A DNA stretch of 64,000 nt from Cryptomeria japonica (Eukaryota > Streptophyta > Pinopsida > Cupressales > Cupressaceae): contig NC_081408.1 in the NCBI RefSeq assembly GCF_030272615.1, positions 303,341,450-303,405,449 of the forward strand, in the 5' to 3' direction. The notes beneath the pieces were generated by a model that saw nothing but the letters and a program-made list of their open reading frames with translations, did no database searches and had not been told where the DNA came from. Both the position numbers and the translations under genes were made by a program. This document shows positions 1 through 12,203 of the stretch, piece after piece (within the stretch, counting starts at the first letter, position 1; each line of letters starts with the position of its first letter).

Positions 1-27
1 ATGATTTCATTAAATGCATGTATGCAG

Positions 28-794
28 GTGGACACTACCATTAGGATAGGTTATCCTCATAATTTTGATCAGAGCCAATTTGAACGCACATCGACATCCT
101 TTGAGGTATTAATATGTAATACTTAATTTGATCTTATTTTGACTCTTAATTTAAGATTTAATTGGACACTTTGAATTTGACCTTGTACAGGAGTTAGCTA
201 GCACTGCATTTGGTGTTGATACTGCACAAGATACTGCTAGAGGAGATACTACTAGAGGGTTTGATGAGCATATGGTAAGTTTGTAACTTAATTTATGAAT
301 TCTACTATATTTGATAAATGATTCTTTTAATAGTTAATTTCAAGTAATATTTTAATATTATTTTTTTATTGTACAACATGAGATAGGTGGATCTGGACCA
401 CGTCCCGGGGACAAGAGAGATACTGCTATAGGATCTGATGAGCATATGGTAAGTTTGTAACAATTTACAAATTCTACTATATTTGATAAATGATTCTTTT
501 AATAGTTAATTTCAAGTAATATTTTAATATTATTTTTTTATTGTACAGCATGAGACAGGTGGATCTGGACCACGTCCTGGGGACAAGAGAGATACTACTA
601 CAGGATCTGATGAGCATATGGTAAGTTTGTAACTTAATTTACGAATTCTACTATATTTGATAAATGATTCTTTTAATAGTTAATTTCAAGTAATATTTTA
701 ATATTATTTTTTTATTGTACAGCATGAGACAGGTGGATCTAGACCACGTCCTGGGGACAAGAGACCACGAGATGTTATTGATGATAGCACTTAG
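28..794 (+). CDS. 3' end of unidentified multi-exon gene (exons 28-105, 191-274, 377-448, 549-620, 723-794)
   Basis: Five open exon segments share one reading frame and are bounded by splice-like sites: exon 28-105 (26 codons, donor GTATT), 191-274 (28 codons, acceptor TTGTACAG, donor GTAAGT), then 377-448, 549-620 and 723-794, each exactly 72 nt. The last ends with TAG at 792-794. The repeated exon encodes a Gly/Arg/Pro-rich peptide (HETGGSGPRPGDKR core); the final copy finishes PRDVIDDST. Because each exon is a multiple of three, any copy can be skipped without a frameshift. The copy at 377 has acceptor AA instead of AG, so it is probably skipped or uses another site. The gene starts left of the window. 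I do not recognise the protein; a C-terminal tail of a transposon-related or plant-mobile-domain protein is possible but unproven. Confidence 0.5.
263..766 (+). repeat. Tandem exon-plus-intron repeat, ~173-bp unit, three copies
   Basis: The segment from GATGAGCATATG through the intron to the next exon recurs at 263, 437 and 609 (spacing 174 and 172 bp). The introns are almost identical between copies, so the duplication is recent. It includes donor, branch/polypyrimidine tract and acceptor, so whole exon-intron units were duplicated. Confidence 0.85.
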
Positions 795-1190
795 ATTTTA
801 CTATTTATTTGGCTTTGATATGTACTTTTTTATGGACTTTACACATTTGTTTACACGTGCACATACTTTATATATATGGATAGTTGCATAATAGGATTAG
901 ATCATATATATTTTGTGCATACTTTATATATTTTGTGCACATTAGATATTATGTGGAGTGAACATCATGTTACCATCTAGACATATATATGGATTAGATA
1001 TTATATGGATTATGTGGACTTGAAATTTTACTGTTTATTTGGCTCTGATATGTACTATTTTACGGGCTTTACATATTTGTTTACACGTGCACACACATAC
1101 TTTATATATATGGATAGTTTCATAATAGGATTAGATCATATATATTATGTGCATACTTTATGTGTATTGTGCGCATTAGATATTATGTGG
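795..1190. repeat. AT-rich direct duplication (~230-bp spacing) downstream of the gene
   Basis: A block containing TTTATTTGGCTYTGATATG, a TTTACACGTGCACA motif and a TTAGATCATATATA motif occurs at about 796-940 and again at about 1026-1170. The following 1190-1350 has further short iterations of ATGTGGACTTGAAATTTT. Most likely 3' UTR or intergenic sequence. From here to 1669 nothing else is visible. Confidence 0.7.
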
Positions 1191-1669
1191 ACTTGAAATT
1201 ATGTGCACATTAGATCATATATATTGACTTGAAATTATGTGGACTTGAAATTTTGCGCATACTTTATATATTATGTGGACTTGAAATTTTATTTATGGAA
1301 GTTGTGCTTAAACAACTTTATAGGCATTATGTGGACTTGTAATTTTATTTTTGGAATTTCATTTAAATAGTTCTTGTGATTAGATAAACTACATGTGCAT
1401 ACATCATGAACTAAGTATCGAAACATATCTTATAATTATAACATATTCTAAATCAAAAAGTATCATTTAACAAATATAATGAATAGAACTTGATTAAAAC
1501 ATAATTATCTCATTCATAAATTTGACCAGTAGTCTCTCATTTATGTATATTGTACACAAAATGTAATCAAGAAGACATATCTAAAATAAAATAAACAGTC
1601 TATTTAAATAACTTTGTTTTCATTGATGCCTTCTACTTGTGGTAGACCTGAAACAAAATTTTACTAGAT

Positions 1670-4600
1670 TTATTCCGTTATACCATCTGCATCCTCTCTC
1701 TTTTGCAAAGCATCTATAATTATCTCGTGCTCTTCCATAGAGAGAGTCCATAATTGTTTATTAGCAGGCTTGCCACGATATCTATCCAATTTTATATTAG
1801 TTGCCACTACCAAATGTGAGTAATGTATAATCTTTTTCTCTAATTCATAATCTTCAAATGCGGGCAATCCATTCTTTCTTGTTAGATATTTGCGTAGCCA
1901 AGTGCCAACAACAACCACAGATCCTATTGGATAGTCATAACCATCATCATCTACTCGAGGAGTAGTTAGCTTATGTTTTGGCTCTACACATCGAGCCAAC
2001 CAATACTCTATCCCCTCTTCATTGTCCTCTGGTGCAACAACAGCATAGACATGTCCTGTGCACAAAACAATTTTATTTTAATATTTAATGAGAAATAAAA
2101 ACAAAAATATACACTATAAGATTTCATAAATTTATGTACTATTTAATAAATCAAAACAAATTTCAAAAATAATTTTACCTTGTTGTATAAGATCTGAAAT
2201 GCGATCATAGTCATTTGATGCAAACATTTGATCCATATCTTCATTAGTTCTTTCATGTGGATCATTTGCATCTATGGGTGTCAATGATCTTTGTTGCCAT
2301 TCTTCAACCCATTCTTTATTCTCACAAAATTCCCAATCTTCAGAAACACAAAACTGACAAAAGCAAGCAAGTTGCCTTGTGAATATAGTCCATGTGTTTG
2401 AATTAGAACTCTTAAACGAATGCCATTTAGCTGATCCAATGATGGTATTAAAATCATGCCGAATAGGAATACTATCTTCCTCTATCAACCAGAAGAAACG
2501 TCGAATTGTAGAGTTTTCAGTTGATCCTTTTGACAACTTTGAATTGCACCAATCTACAACTGCACGAGCATCTCTGAATTTCACTGCATCCTTGAATTTC
2601 AATTGTTCTCTAGCAAGAGCTCTTTTTATACAGGCACCGGCTCCATCGTGTTCCCCCTTACCATGTCCCGCTTCAAAAAAACTCCATAAATGTTGGACAT
2701 TGGTTATCTTGTGAACTTTGCATAGCCAATAAAACATTCTTGCATTTTTGAATTGTCCAGTGCAGTTATCTGACCATATCATATGTTGTTTCATGTCAAT
2801 TTCTCTTTCCTTAAGATTATCATAAAATACCTCGAAACAATGTTGGACAAACTCTGAAGAGTGTAATCGATTATCACTAACATAGAAATGATACTCCCTC
2901 AAAAAAATTTTGTTATCTTCTGTACTGTCATGGTCATCTCTATATATAATGTGCACAAATATGGCCACTTGCACTGAGTTGTAGTATTGTGATTGAGTTT
3001 CCTCTTGTGGTTTTAGAGTATAATTTTCTGCGAAATCCACAACTGATACTATTGTTCCAATTGGAAATGTGTTCTTGCATATGCGAAACTGTCCATCAAG
3101 CCATCGGGCATGTTGGGAATGTTTCACATATTTTGGAACAATATGAGTTTTAAACTCACTAATAAATGCATTCACACTATTCTGTTTTGTAATCAATTCT
3201 AAACGTTTCCCCATCTTTCCATCCTTTAGAGGGTATTCTATATTTTTAAATCTCCTAACATCAACCATTTTTTGTCCAAACTCAGATGAAACATGTTCAT
3301 GCAAACATTCACCTATCAAAGAATAGTTCCCACATAAATTGCAAAGACCATAAATGCATGAACTGGAAAGAAATAATTGTTCATTAGGTGGTTTACAAAA
3401 TAAACTTCCAATAAAATCTTTTATAGTTTCAGGTGGAACATAAACACCACAATCCTGCACAAGATCATTACCATGCAACATACAACGAATATATCGAAAA
3501 ACATCATAATAGTAATGAAACTGGACATGAGTTTTACAACAACAAGATATTCTTTGTTTATTGATTTTAACATACCAGGGTTTGCATTTTTCAAATGATC
3601 TTTGACTAATTCGTAAATTCATTAAAACAGATTCATCACTAAATTTTTTAAAGAATTCAGTTTGAGTCATGTCAAGAAGATGTTTTGGATGAGGATCACG
3701 AATTTTTGATCCCACCCTTAACTTTAAAACATCTCTAACATTTGATGAAACTCTAGTGTTATCATGCCAAAATTTTGTAATTAATTGTTTAGTTTCATCA
3801 TTTAATTTCATGTCCGACCTTTGAAGTCTACCACTAAAACTCCAACAATGGTTTAGTGGATCAATTTCAATTGTGTCTCTTCTTTTGGCCGCTCTTGACA
3901 AGGTTCTACGATGTAAGTTCAAATAGCCACTTATATCACTTAACATTCTTTTATTAACAATCATTTTGTCAACTATAGCAGTCGTTATAACTCTACGTGT
4001 TGCATTCTTATCTTTAGATTGACTTGTTTTTCCTATAGAATCGATGGCACTAGCAACAGTAGATACAACTTGCTTATATGATTCATCTTTTCTTTTTGGT
4101 TTTGCATAAATACCTATTTTTTTCATGACTTTAAGCATTTTTAACATTTTTATTAATTGTAGCATTAATTGACATTGGAATCCTAACTTTTTATTATAGA
4201 AAAATTGTTTATATAATCTGTTTGCATGTGTTCTGATTTGTCTCCAAGAAACTAACCCATTAAGATTATCTAGCACATTGCTATCAATAGTAAAAAAATT
4301 ACATTCATTTTCTTTTAGAGATGGTGGTGTAATATTTTCAATTTTTATTTCTTTTCGTATTGGTGTATGAAATTTATATCCAGCTTCATTTAAATCAGCA
4401 ATTTGATTGGCATCATAGTCATCAGGATTTAAAAACATACCAGGATTCGCATCCACATCAACATTTGCATCAACAGTCATACCCGTGTGTGGTTCTATAT
4501 TTCTTGCATCCATCATGATGTCTTCAATGGTCTCATCTACAACGGGCACTGAACTAGATGCTTCAAAAGTGTTATTCAATTGCCGTTGTTGTGATCTTCG

Positions 4601-4696
4601 ATCTCTTTGGCGTTTTGCCTCCTTCTCTCTTTGTGCTTGAATTTTGTCCACTGTCATTGTCCTCTTTTTTTTCTTTTGACGTTGCTTAGAACCCAT
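1670..4696 (-). CDS. Intact transposase-like gene, copy A (exon 1 4696-2179, intron 2178-2056, exon 2 2055-1670)
   Basis: Exon 1 is open for about 840 codons from the ATG at 4696; an in-frame ATG at 4810 exists, but I prefer 4696 because copy C begins at the equivalent residue (MGSKQRQKKKKR versus a similar basic start). Order: Lys/Arg-rich N-terminus, acidic stretch, Cys/His-rich section (around residues 375-470 from M4696, including CNLCGNY), then VVDFAENY (~residues 553-559), IWSDNCTGQFKN (~641-650), FFEAGHGKGEHDG (~673-685) and a CFCQFC motif near the exon end. The spaced Asp residues plus HGKGxxDG look like a DDE-type catalytic core. From memory, similar motifs occur in uncharacterised transposon-like proteins of animals; this is unverified. 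A 123-bp GT-AG intron joins exon 2 (GHVYAVVAPEDNEEG...), supported by copy B. No frame break, unlike every other element here. Could be an active or domesticated transposase. Confidence 0.8.
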
Positions 4697-4830
4697 TTTT
4701 ACAAACTTGTCTTCAAAAAATCGCATAAAAAATATTAAAAAGTACTGCCAAATGATGTAAAAAATCTTTGTCAGTACGGATTTCAATGATAGTGTAGTAA
4801 ATCGATGCAATCTGTTTTTTTTTTACAGCA

Positions 4831-5050
4831 ACGGTTATTTTAATAACGGGCTCCCGTTATTTAAACAACGGGCCCCCGTTTTGAAAACGGGGGCCCATTA
4901 TTTAAATAACGGGGGCCCGTTGTTAAATCCAATGGGCAAAAAATGAAACGGGCCCCCATTTTATAAACGGGCCCCCGTTTATAAAACGGGGGCCCGTTAT
5001 GTAAAATTTGAATCCCGTTTATTAAATGGGGGCCCGTTATGTAAAATTTG
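4831..5050. repeat. Cluster of GGGCCC-centred palindromes upstream of copy A
   Basis: At least seven GGGCCC cores, mostly as AACGGGCCCCCGTT or its complement, plus one AACGGGCTCCCGTT, lie within 220 bp, separated by AT-rich spacers such as TTATTTAAATA. They start about 135 bp upstream of the copy A ATG. The GC-rich cores in AT-rich DNA stand out. Possible transposase-binding subterminal repeats or promoter elements; function is inferred only from position. Confidence 0.65.
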
Positions 5051-5984
5051 AATTCACAACCCGCCACTTGCCTCGGGATTAGGCCCGGGATAGGCCTGGG
5101 ATGGCCACACCTGAAACATGAACCTGCAAATTCAAAGCTCCATGAATGAAAGCACAAACATGATGAAATGAAATAGTTTACATGCCTCTAATCAAAGAAT
5201 TTTTATACGGAATTGAAACCCATTTCAGATTATACTGTCTAGATTCTAAATATGTAAATTAATTTAAAAATTGATTATTTTAACTATTTTTCATTTAATT
5301 TATACTAAATCAGGGTCATAAATTTGAAATATTAACTAATTTTCTTAATTTAAAAACTTATTTATTTTAATGAATTTTGAAAAAAAAATTATATGTCATC
5401 AATCTACACAAAATTCTTTTCAATTTAAAAAAAAAAAAAATCAAAAAATACTAAGTTTACGTCAAATTATGTGGGTCGTACACGTCAAATTTTTAAAAAG
5501 ATAATTACGGTCATTAAAAAATTAATTAAAAAAAAAATATTTGAAAAAAAAATACAGAAAAATATGCTCATCAATCTTCAGTGTGTTACAAACCATTTCC
5601 CAAAACGGTTTGAGAAAATAATTTTAATTGTGTCAAAAAGTGTGGGTCGTACACATGCATGGTATGGTCCTGAAACAGGCATTTTTAAAACATAGTTTTT
5701 AGAACTTCATTCAAAAAGTTATTTTTTATTATGTGGGAATTAAAATAAATTACATATTTGAAAAGTACACTCAGAGAGCTATCTTTTATATTACTGACTT
5801 TTTTCAAGATTCAATCTCTAAGTGTTTCAAAATTTAAGCTCAAGTGAGACAGAATCTAAAAAACAGGGAAAACACTTCCACTTTTTGGCCAAAAAGTGGA
5901 CTCATCTTCTTGCACTGACCCTTGCATGCTAACAATGTTTTGTAGGAATGCAACATAAATGGTCCACCGACATCTTAAAGGGAA
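5051..5984. other. AT-rich spacer, no gene seen
   Basis: Contains long A/T runs and two copies of a GTGGGTCGTACAC motif (about 5470 and 5643). Sits between divergently oriented copies A and B. No credible coding frame or element end. Confidence 0.6.
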
Positions 5985-7683
5985 TTCATATCTAGCATCT
6001 TATGTGAAAGAGTAGATGCTCAACTATATTACATTAAGTGTTTCTTGGATGACACATGTGTTCATTGTGGTGGATTTCAACATTTACAAATTTGTCAACA
6101 TATGGATATTGGACAATAAATTGGTAATGAATTAGAGGAATTTAGAAAATATAAGACAGTGGCCTACATGCTAAAAGATGGAAAACATGAAAAAAGGTGT
6201 GAATTGGTTAGTGAGAAGATTCTAGTGTATCAGTTTATGGGCATCTTTCATGAGAATGTTGTATATGAGTATGCAAGGAATAACCATCGAGCTCGTTGGT
6301 TGGAGTCACAATTTAATTTATGCAAGGACACATTTCCACTTCATACAATCATTTCAATTATTGACTTTGTAGAGAAATACACACTACAACCATAGAACGA
6401 GGTGCAATCGCAATATTACAACTCCACACAAGTTTCTATATTTGTGCATATAGCATTCATTCATGCAAATGATAGTATGAAAGAGGATAGGAAGATATTG
6501 AGGAAGTATCATTTTTACATCACTCATGATCGCTCACACTCTACAGAGTTTGTGCAAGGTTGTTTTCAGATATTCTATGATGATTTGGCTAGCCGAGGCA
6601 TATCATTCCGTCAACATATCATATGATCAGATAACTTTGCATCACAATTTAAGAACTCTCAGATGTTTTATTGGTTGAGTAGGATGCATAAGTTGATTGA
6701 TGTCCAGCATATGTGGAATTTCTTTGAGGTTGGGCATGTAAAAGGGGAACATGGTGGTGCAAGAGCATGTATTAAAAGAGCTTTACCACAAGAAGAGTTA
6801 AAGTACAAAGAGAATGCAAACTTGAAAGATGAAAAATCAATTATTCAGTGGTGCAATGGTACAATTGGTCCATGTAATCAAGGTAAGTCTTCAATTCACA
6901 GATTTTTTTGGTTGGTAGATCATACTAACATTACAAAATTCGAAGATTGTTGTACATTGACAGGATCAAGTGAGCTACACTCTTTTGAAAGCTCTAATGT
7001 AGGTTCATGGACTATCCATACACAATAGATGGCATGTTATTGTTCTTCATGTAGAGATGGTTCCTATAATGATTGTGAGTCAATGGAGTGGGTGGACGAA
7101 TTGTGTATGAGGCCTCTAATCCCACTTGAGACATATCAACCTCTAAGTGCACTACAACTCACACAAATGGAATCATCAGTTGACCTTGATAATGTGTTAG
7201 ATTTAGTCCAACCATTTAAATTATCCACATGAAAATTTTTGTACTTCAATATTTTACCTTAGTTGTTTGCTAAATTCTTCTCACTTTATCATTGCAGGGC
7301 ATGTTTATGTAGTTATTGTAGCTGAAGACAATGAAGAAGGGACAAATTATTACCTGTGTCATTGTGTGGATGCAAAAAAGAAATTGGATGGCTCTATGGT
7401 AGATGGAGAAAGTATTGAGTACCCCATAGGATCAGTAGTTATTACTGGTACATAGCTTAGAAGGTACCTAATGAAGAAGTCTAACTTTTGGTTGTTCAAG
7501 GACTTCAAGACACATTAGAAGATTCTTCATTATTCTAACTTTGTTGTAGCTTTAAATCTTCATTTGATCAGATATGGGGGTAGACCACTAAACAAGAACC
7601 TATGGACGCTTCGTGAGTCTGACCATGAGGGCATACTAGACACAATAAAGAGTAGAGAATATCCAGATGGTTCATTTGATTAA
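5985..7683 (+). pseudogene. Decayed transposase-like copy B, N-terminally truncated
   Basis: Plus-strand frames align collinearly with the second half of copy A: a CVHCGGF Cys motif, YMLKDGKHEKRCEL, RWLESQFNLCKDTFP, ISIIDFVEKYTLQP, SQYYNSTQVSIFVH, SDNFASQFKNSQMFYW, FFEVGHVKGEHGGARACIKR, then exon 2 (GHVYVVIVAEDNEEG to a stop at 7681). In-frame stops interrupt it (for example near 6118, 6396, 6625, 7027 and 7453). HGKGxxDG has become HVKGxxGG, so the presumed active site is broken. The intron is present (acceptor TTGCAG just before GGCATG at 7299) but its donor has decayed to TT. The N-terminal half is missing. It belongs to a different subfamily from copy A. Confidence 0.85.
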
Positions 7684-7904
7684 ATGTAAATGCTAAAAAT
7701 TGTAATATCAATCATATTTGGATATATGTACATGACTTGTATTTTTTGACTACTTGAGGCATTGTAACATAAGAATTTGTGTTTTTGTCTTGTTTTGGGT
7801 GATTTTATGTAAATAATGTCATTTTGGACCATTAGAGATCACATGGGATCATTTTGTGAAGTTTGAGGCTAATATGGTAAAAGATGTAAAAATTGCTCAT
7901 TTGT
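7684..7904. other. Short spacer before satellite array
   Basis: AT-rich sequence following the copy B stop; no terminal inverted repeat or gene recognised. Confidence 0.5.
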
Positions 7905-10900
7905 TGTCAATCACTCAAAGTGTGAAAAATTGTCAAAATTTGGCATCATTTTTCTCGACTTTAGTGACACATAAGAATAATCCATCTAATCCTATGGGGT
8001 CATGAGATGGCACTCTAAAAAATCCTCTCTCAGTTTAGATAGACTTCGATCCAATTACTTGTGGCAACACTTTCTTGGTTGCAACAAAAAGTGTCACATG
8101 AGTACAATGAAAAGTTGCACAATGCCCCATCTTTCAATCTGCTCATTGTGGCAATGAACCGTCAATGTGTATACTTCTAGGTGGCTAATTTTATGCTATT
8201 AATTCCTTCATTCCTCTATCAAACTCACCTAATCGATGCGGGTCACACCCTAGCAGTGAAATCCCTAAAGTGCTCAAAGTGTGAAAAATTGTTAAAATTC
8301 AGCATCTTGTTTCTCGACCTTGGTGACACATAAGAATGAGCCATTTGATCCTAAGAGGTTGTGTTATGATACTCTAAAAAATCCTCTCCTAGCTTAGGTA
8401 GACTCCGATCCAATTACTCGTGGCGACACTTTCTTGGATGCAACAAAAAGCATTAGACGAGTTCAATGAAAAGTTGCACAATGCCCCATCTTTCAATCCG
8501 CTTGTCATGGTACCAAACCATTAGTGTGTACATGTCCACGTGTCTAGGTTTATGCTAGGAATTACTTTGTTCCTCTATCAAACTCACTCGATCAATGCGG
8601 GCCATACCCTAGCAATGAAATCCCTAAAGTGCTCAAAGTGTGAAAAATTGTCAAAATTTGGCATCGTGTTTCTCGACCTTGGTGACACATAAGAAAGAGC
8701 CATTTGATCCTACAAGGTCATGTTACAACACTTTAAAAAATCCTCTCTTGGTTTAGGTAGACTCTGATCCAATTGCTCGTAGCGACACTTTCTCGGTTGC
8801 AACAAAAAGTGTTAGATGAGTTCAATAAAAAGTTGCACAATGCCCCATCTTTCAATCCACTCATCATGGAAAGGAAGCGTCCATGCATACACATCTAGGT
8901 GGCCAGGTTTATGCTAGGAATTCCTTCATTCCTCTATCAAGCTCACTCGATCGATCCAGGCCACACCCTAGCATCGAAATAGCTTAAGTGCTTAAAGTGC
9001 TCAAAGTTGTCAATATTTTGCATCACATTTCTTGGCACCCATGAATCATAAGAATGAGCCATCTAATCCTATGGGGTTGTATTATGGCACTTTAAAAAAT
9101 CCTCTCTCAGTTTAGATAGATCAGATCCAATTGCTCGTGGCTACACTTTCTCGGTTCCGACAAGAAACGTGATGTCAAATATTGACAACATTGCTCAAGT
9201 TGCTCAAAGTTGTCAATATTCAGCATCATGTTTCTTGGAGTCCATGAATTATAAGAATTATCCATCTGATCTGACGGTGTCATGTTATGGCACTCTAAGA
9301 AAGCCTCCCTTGGTTTAGGTAGACTCAAATCCAATTGCTCGTGGTGACACTTTCTTGGTTGCGACAAAAAGCGTCAAATGAGTTGAATGAAAAGTTGCAC
9401 AATGCCCCATCTTTCAATCCGCTCATCATGGTACCGAACCGTCAGCTCATATGCATCTGGGTGGTCGGGTTTATGCTAGGAATGCCTTCATTTTTCTCTC
9501 CAACTTGTCTAATCAATGCGGGCCACACCCTAGTAGTGAAATTGTTTAAGTGCTCAAGTTGCTCAAAGTTGTCAATATTCAGCATTGTGTTTCTCGATGC
9601 CCGTCAATCATAAGAACAAGTCATTTGATCCTAAGGGGTCATGTTATGGGACTCCAAAAACATCTCTCTCAGTTTAGGTAGACTTGGATACATTTCCTCA
9701 TGGAGACACTTTCTCGGTTGCGACAAAAAGCTTTAGATGAGTTCAATGAAAAGATGTACAATGCCCCATCTTTCAATCCGCTCATCCTGGCACTGAACCA
9801 TCAGCTCGTACATGTTTGAGTGGCTGGGTTTACACTAGGAATACCTTCATTTTTCTCTCCAATTCATCTGATCGATGTAGTCCACACCCTAGCAGCAAAA
9901 TCGCTTAAGTGCTCAAGTTGTTCAAAGTTGTCAATATTCGACATTGCTTTTCTGAGCACTCGTGAATCATAAGAATGAGTCATCTAATCCTACAGGGTCA
10001 TGTTTTGGTACTCTAAAAAATCCTCTCTCGATTTAGGTAGACACAGATCCAATTGCTCGCGGTGACACTTTCTCAGTTGCGACAAAAAGTGTTAGATGAG
10101 TTCAATGAAAAGATTCACAATGCCCCATCTTTCAATCCACTCATCATGGTACCAATCCATTAGCTCGTACGTGTCTAGGTGGCTTGGTTTACACTAGGAA
10201 TGTTGTTGTTTTTCTCTCCATCTCATCTAATCAATGCAATCCACACCCTAGCAGTGAAATCACTTAAGTGCTCAAGTTTCTCAAAGTTGTCAATATTCAG
10301 CATCACATTTCTCAGCACCCATGAATCATAAGAATGAGTCATCTAATCCTATGGGGTTGTATTATGGCACACTAAAAATCCTCTCTTGGTTTAGGTAGAC
10401 TTGGATCCAATTGCTTGTGGTGACATTTTCTAGGTTGTGACAAAAAGTGTCAAATGAGTTCAATGAAAAGTTGCACAATGCCCCATCTTTCAATCCGCTC
10501 ATCGCAGCATCGAACCGTTAGCTCGTATGCATTTGGGTGGCTGGGTTTACGCTAGGCAAGCTTTCTTTTTTCTCACCAACTCCTCCAATCTATGTGGGCC
10601 ACACCATACCAGCCATCCCACTTAAGTGTTAAAGCGCGAAAAGTTGTCAAACTTTGGCAATGTATTTATTGATGCCCATTAATCATATGAATGAGTCATC
10701 TGATCCTACAAGGCTGTGTTATGAAACTATACACAAGCCTCTCTCTATTTTGGAAGACTCGGGTCCAATTGCTTGTGGTGATACTTTCTCAATTGTGACA
10801 AAAAGCATCAGATGAGTTCAATGAAAAGTTTCACAATGCCCTAACTTTCAATCCGCTCATCGTGACACCTAACCTTCAGCTCGTACGCATCCATGTGGCC

Positions 10901-11815
10901 AATTTTACGCTAGGAAAGATTTCATTTTTCACTCCAACTCATCCGATCAATGTGGGCTACACCCTACTGGCCATCCTATTTAATTTCTCAAAGCGCGAAA
11001 AGTTGTCAAACTTTGGTGACGCATTTCTCAGTGCCTATTAATCATATGAAAAAGTCGTCTGATCCTATGAGGTCATGTTATGACACTCTACATAAGCCTC
11101 TTTCTATTTTGGAATACTTGGATCCAATTTCTCGTGGTGACCCTTTTTTGGTTGCAACAAAAAGCATCAGATGAGTTCAACGAAAAGTTGCACAATGCCC
11201 TAACTTTCAATCCACTCATCGCGGCACCAAACCTTCATCTCGTAAGCGTCCATTTGGCCAAGTTTACACTAGGCAAGCTTTTGTTTTTCTCTCCAACTCA
11301 TCTGATCGATGTGGGCTACACCCTAGCAGCGAAATCAATATAGTGCTCAAAGCGTGAAAAGTTGTCAAACTTTGGTGATGCGTTTCTCGGTGCCCATTAA
11401 TCATATGAATGGGTTGTCTGATCCTACGAGGTCATGTTACGACACTGTACACAAGCCTCTCTCTATTTTGGAAGACTCGAATCCAATTGATCATGGTGAC
11501 ACTTTCTTGGTTGTGACAAAAACCATCAGATGAGTTGAATGAAAATTTGCACAATGCCCTAACTTTGAATCTGCTCATCATGGCACCAAACTGTTAGCTC
11601 GTACGCGTCCGTGTGGCCAGACTTACATTAGGCAAGATTTTGTTTTTCTCTCCAACTTGTCTAATCAATGCAGGCCACACCCTACCGCCCATCCCATTTA
11701 AGTGCTCAGAGCGCGAAAAGTTGTCAAACTTTGGTGATGGATTTATGTATGCCTGTGAGACATATGAATGGGTCTTTTGATCCTACGAGATCATGCTATG
11801 CCACTCTATTAGGCT
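7905..11815. repeat. 359-bp satellite array, ~10 full units plus a truncated unit
   Basis: The landmark 'cacaatgccc' recurs at about 8118, 8477, 8836, 9398, 9757, 10117, 10474, 10831, 11191 and 11550, giving a period of 357-360 bp except for one 562-bp interval that contains an extra ~200-bp truncated unit (about 8990-9190). Units carry conserved blocks TTTAGGTAGACTC.GATCCAATT, GACACTTTCTCGGTTG and AAAAAGTG. Three zones differ in the linker block: CTCAAAGTGTGAAAAATTG (left), CTCAAGTTGCTCAAAGTTG (middle) and AAAGCGCGAAAAGTTG (right). Stray open frames inside are not conserved between units. Confidence 0.9.
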
Positions 11816-12203
11816 TTGCATTAGATTAATAGACCTAAATACTCTTAATTATTATTAATTTTTGGGAGTCATTTAAAGCAGCTCTATTAGGGTATGCATT
11901 AGATTAATAGAAGTGTATGGGCTATGGAATATTTTTAGAATGAGTATTAGTACAATGGTATCTTACATTGTCTAATTTTGGTTCTTTTCATGTTTCCCTT
12001 ATATAGTCTTATTTCAACTATAACTATTGAATTTGTGTTGATCCCTATAAGCTTGTGTCTTGGATTACAAACACATATTTAAGTTCAAAGCTTAATTAAC
12101 AATAAACTTTGTGCAATTATTCATTTGATCGTTTGTACTAGAATTATGGATAACCATGATAAATGATTTCCATTAACCAAAAAGCTACAAATCCATACAA
12201 CAT
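11816..12203. other. Non-coding spacer with short duplication
   Basis: GCATTAGATTAATAGA occurs near 11817 and 11894. Otherwise AT-rich with no recognised feature. Confidence 0.5.

Noticed and set aside
4861-5157. 98-codon minus-strand frame over the GGGCCC palindromes
   Set aside because: Peptide is a by-product of the repeated palindrome; no similarity to copies B-D.
5471-5695. 74-codon Lys/Ile-rich frame in the spacer between copies A and B
   Set aside because: AT-rich composition artefact with poly-A runs and no similarity to the flanking genes.
9107-11343. Several 70-90-codon frames in the 359-bp satellite
   Set aside because: Not preserved between adjacent units and present in different frames.
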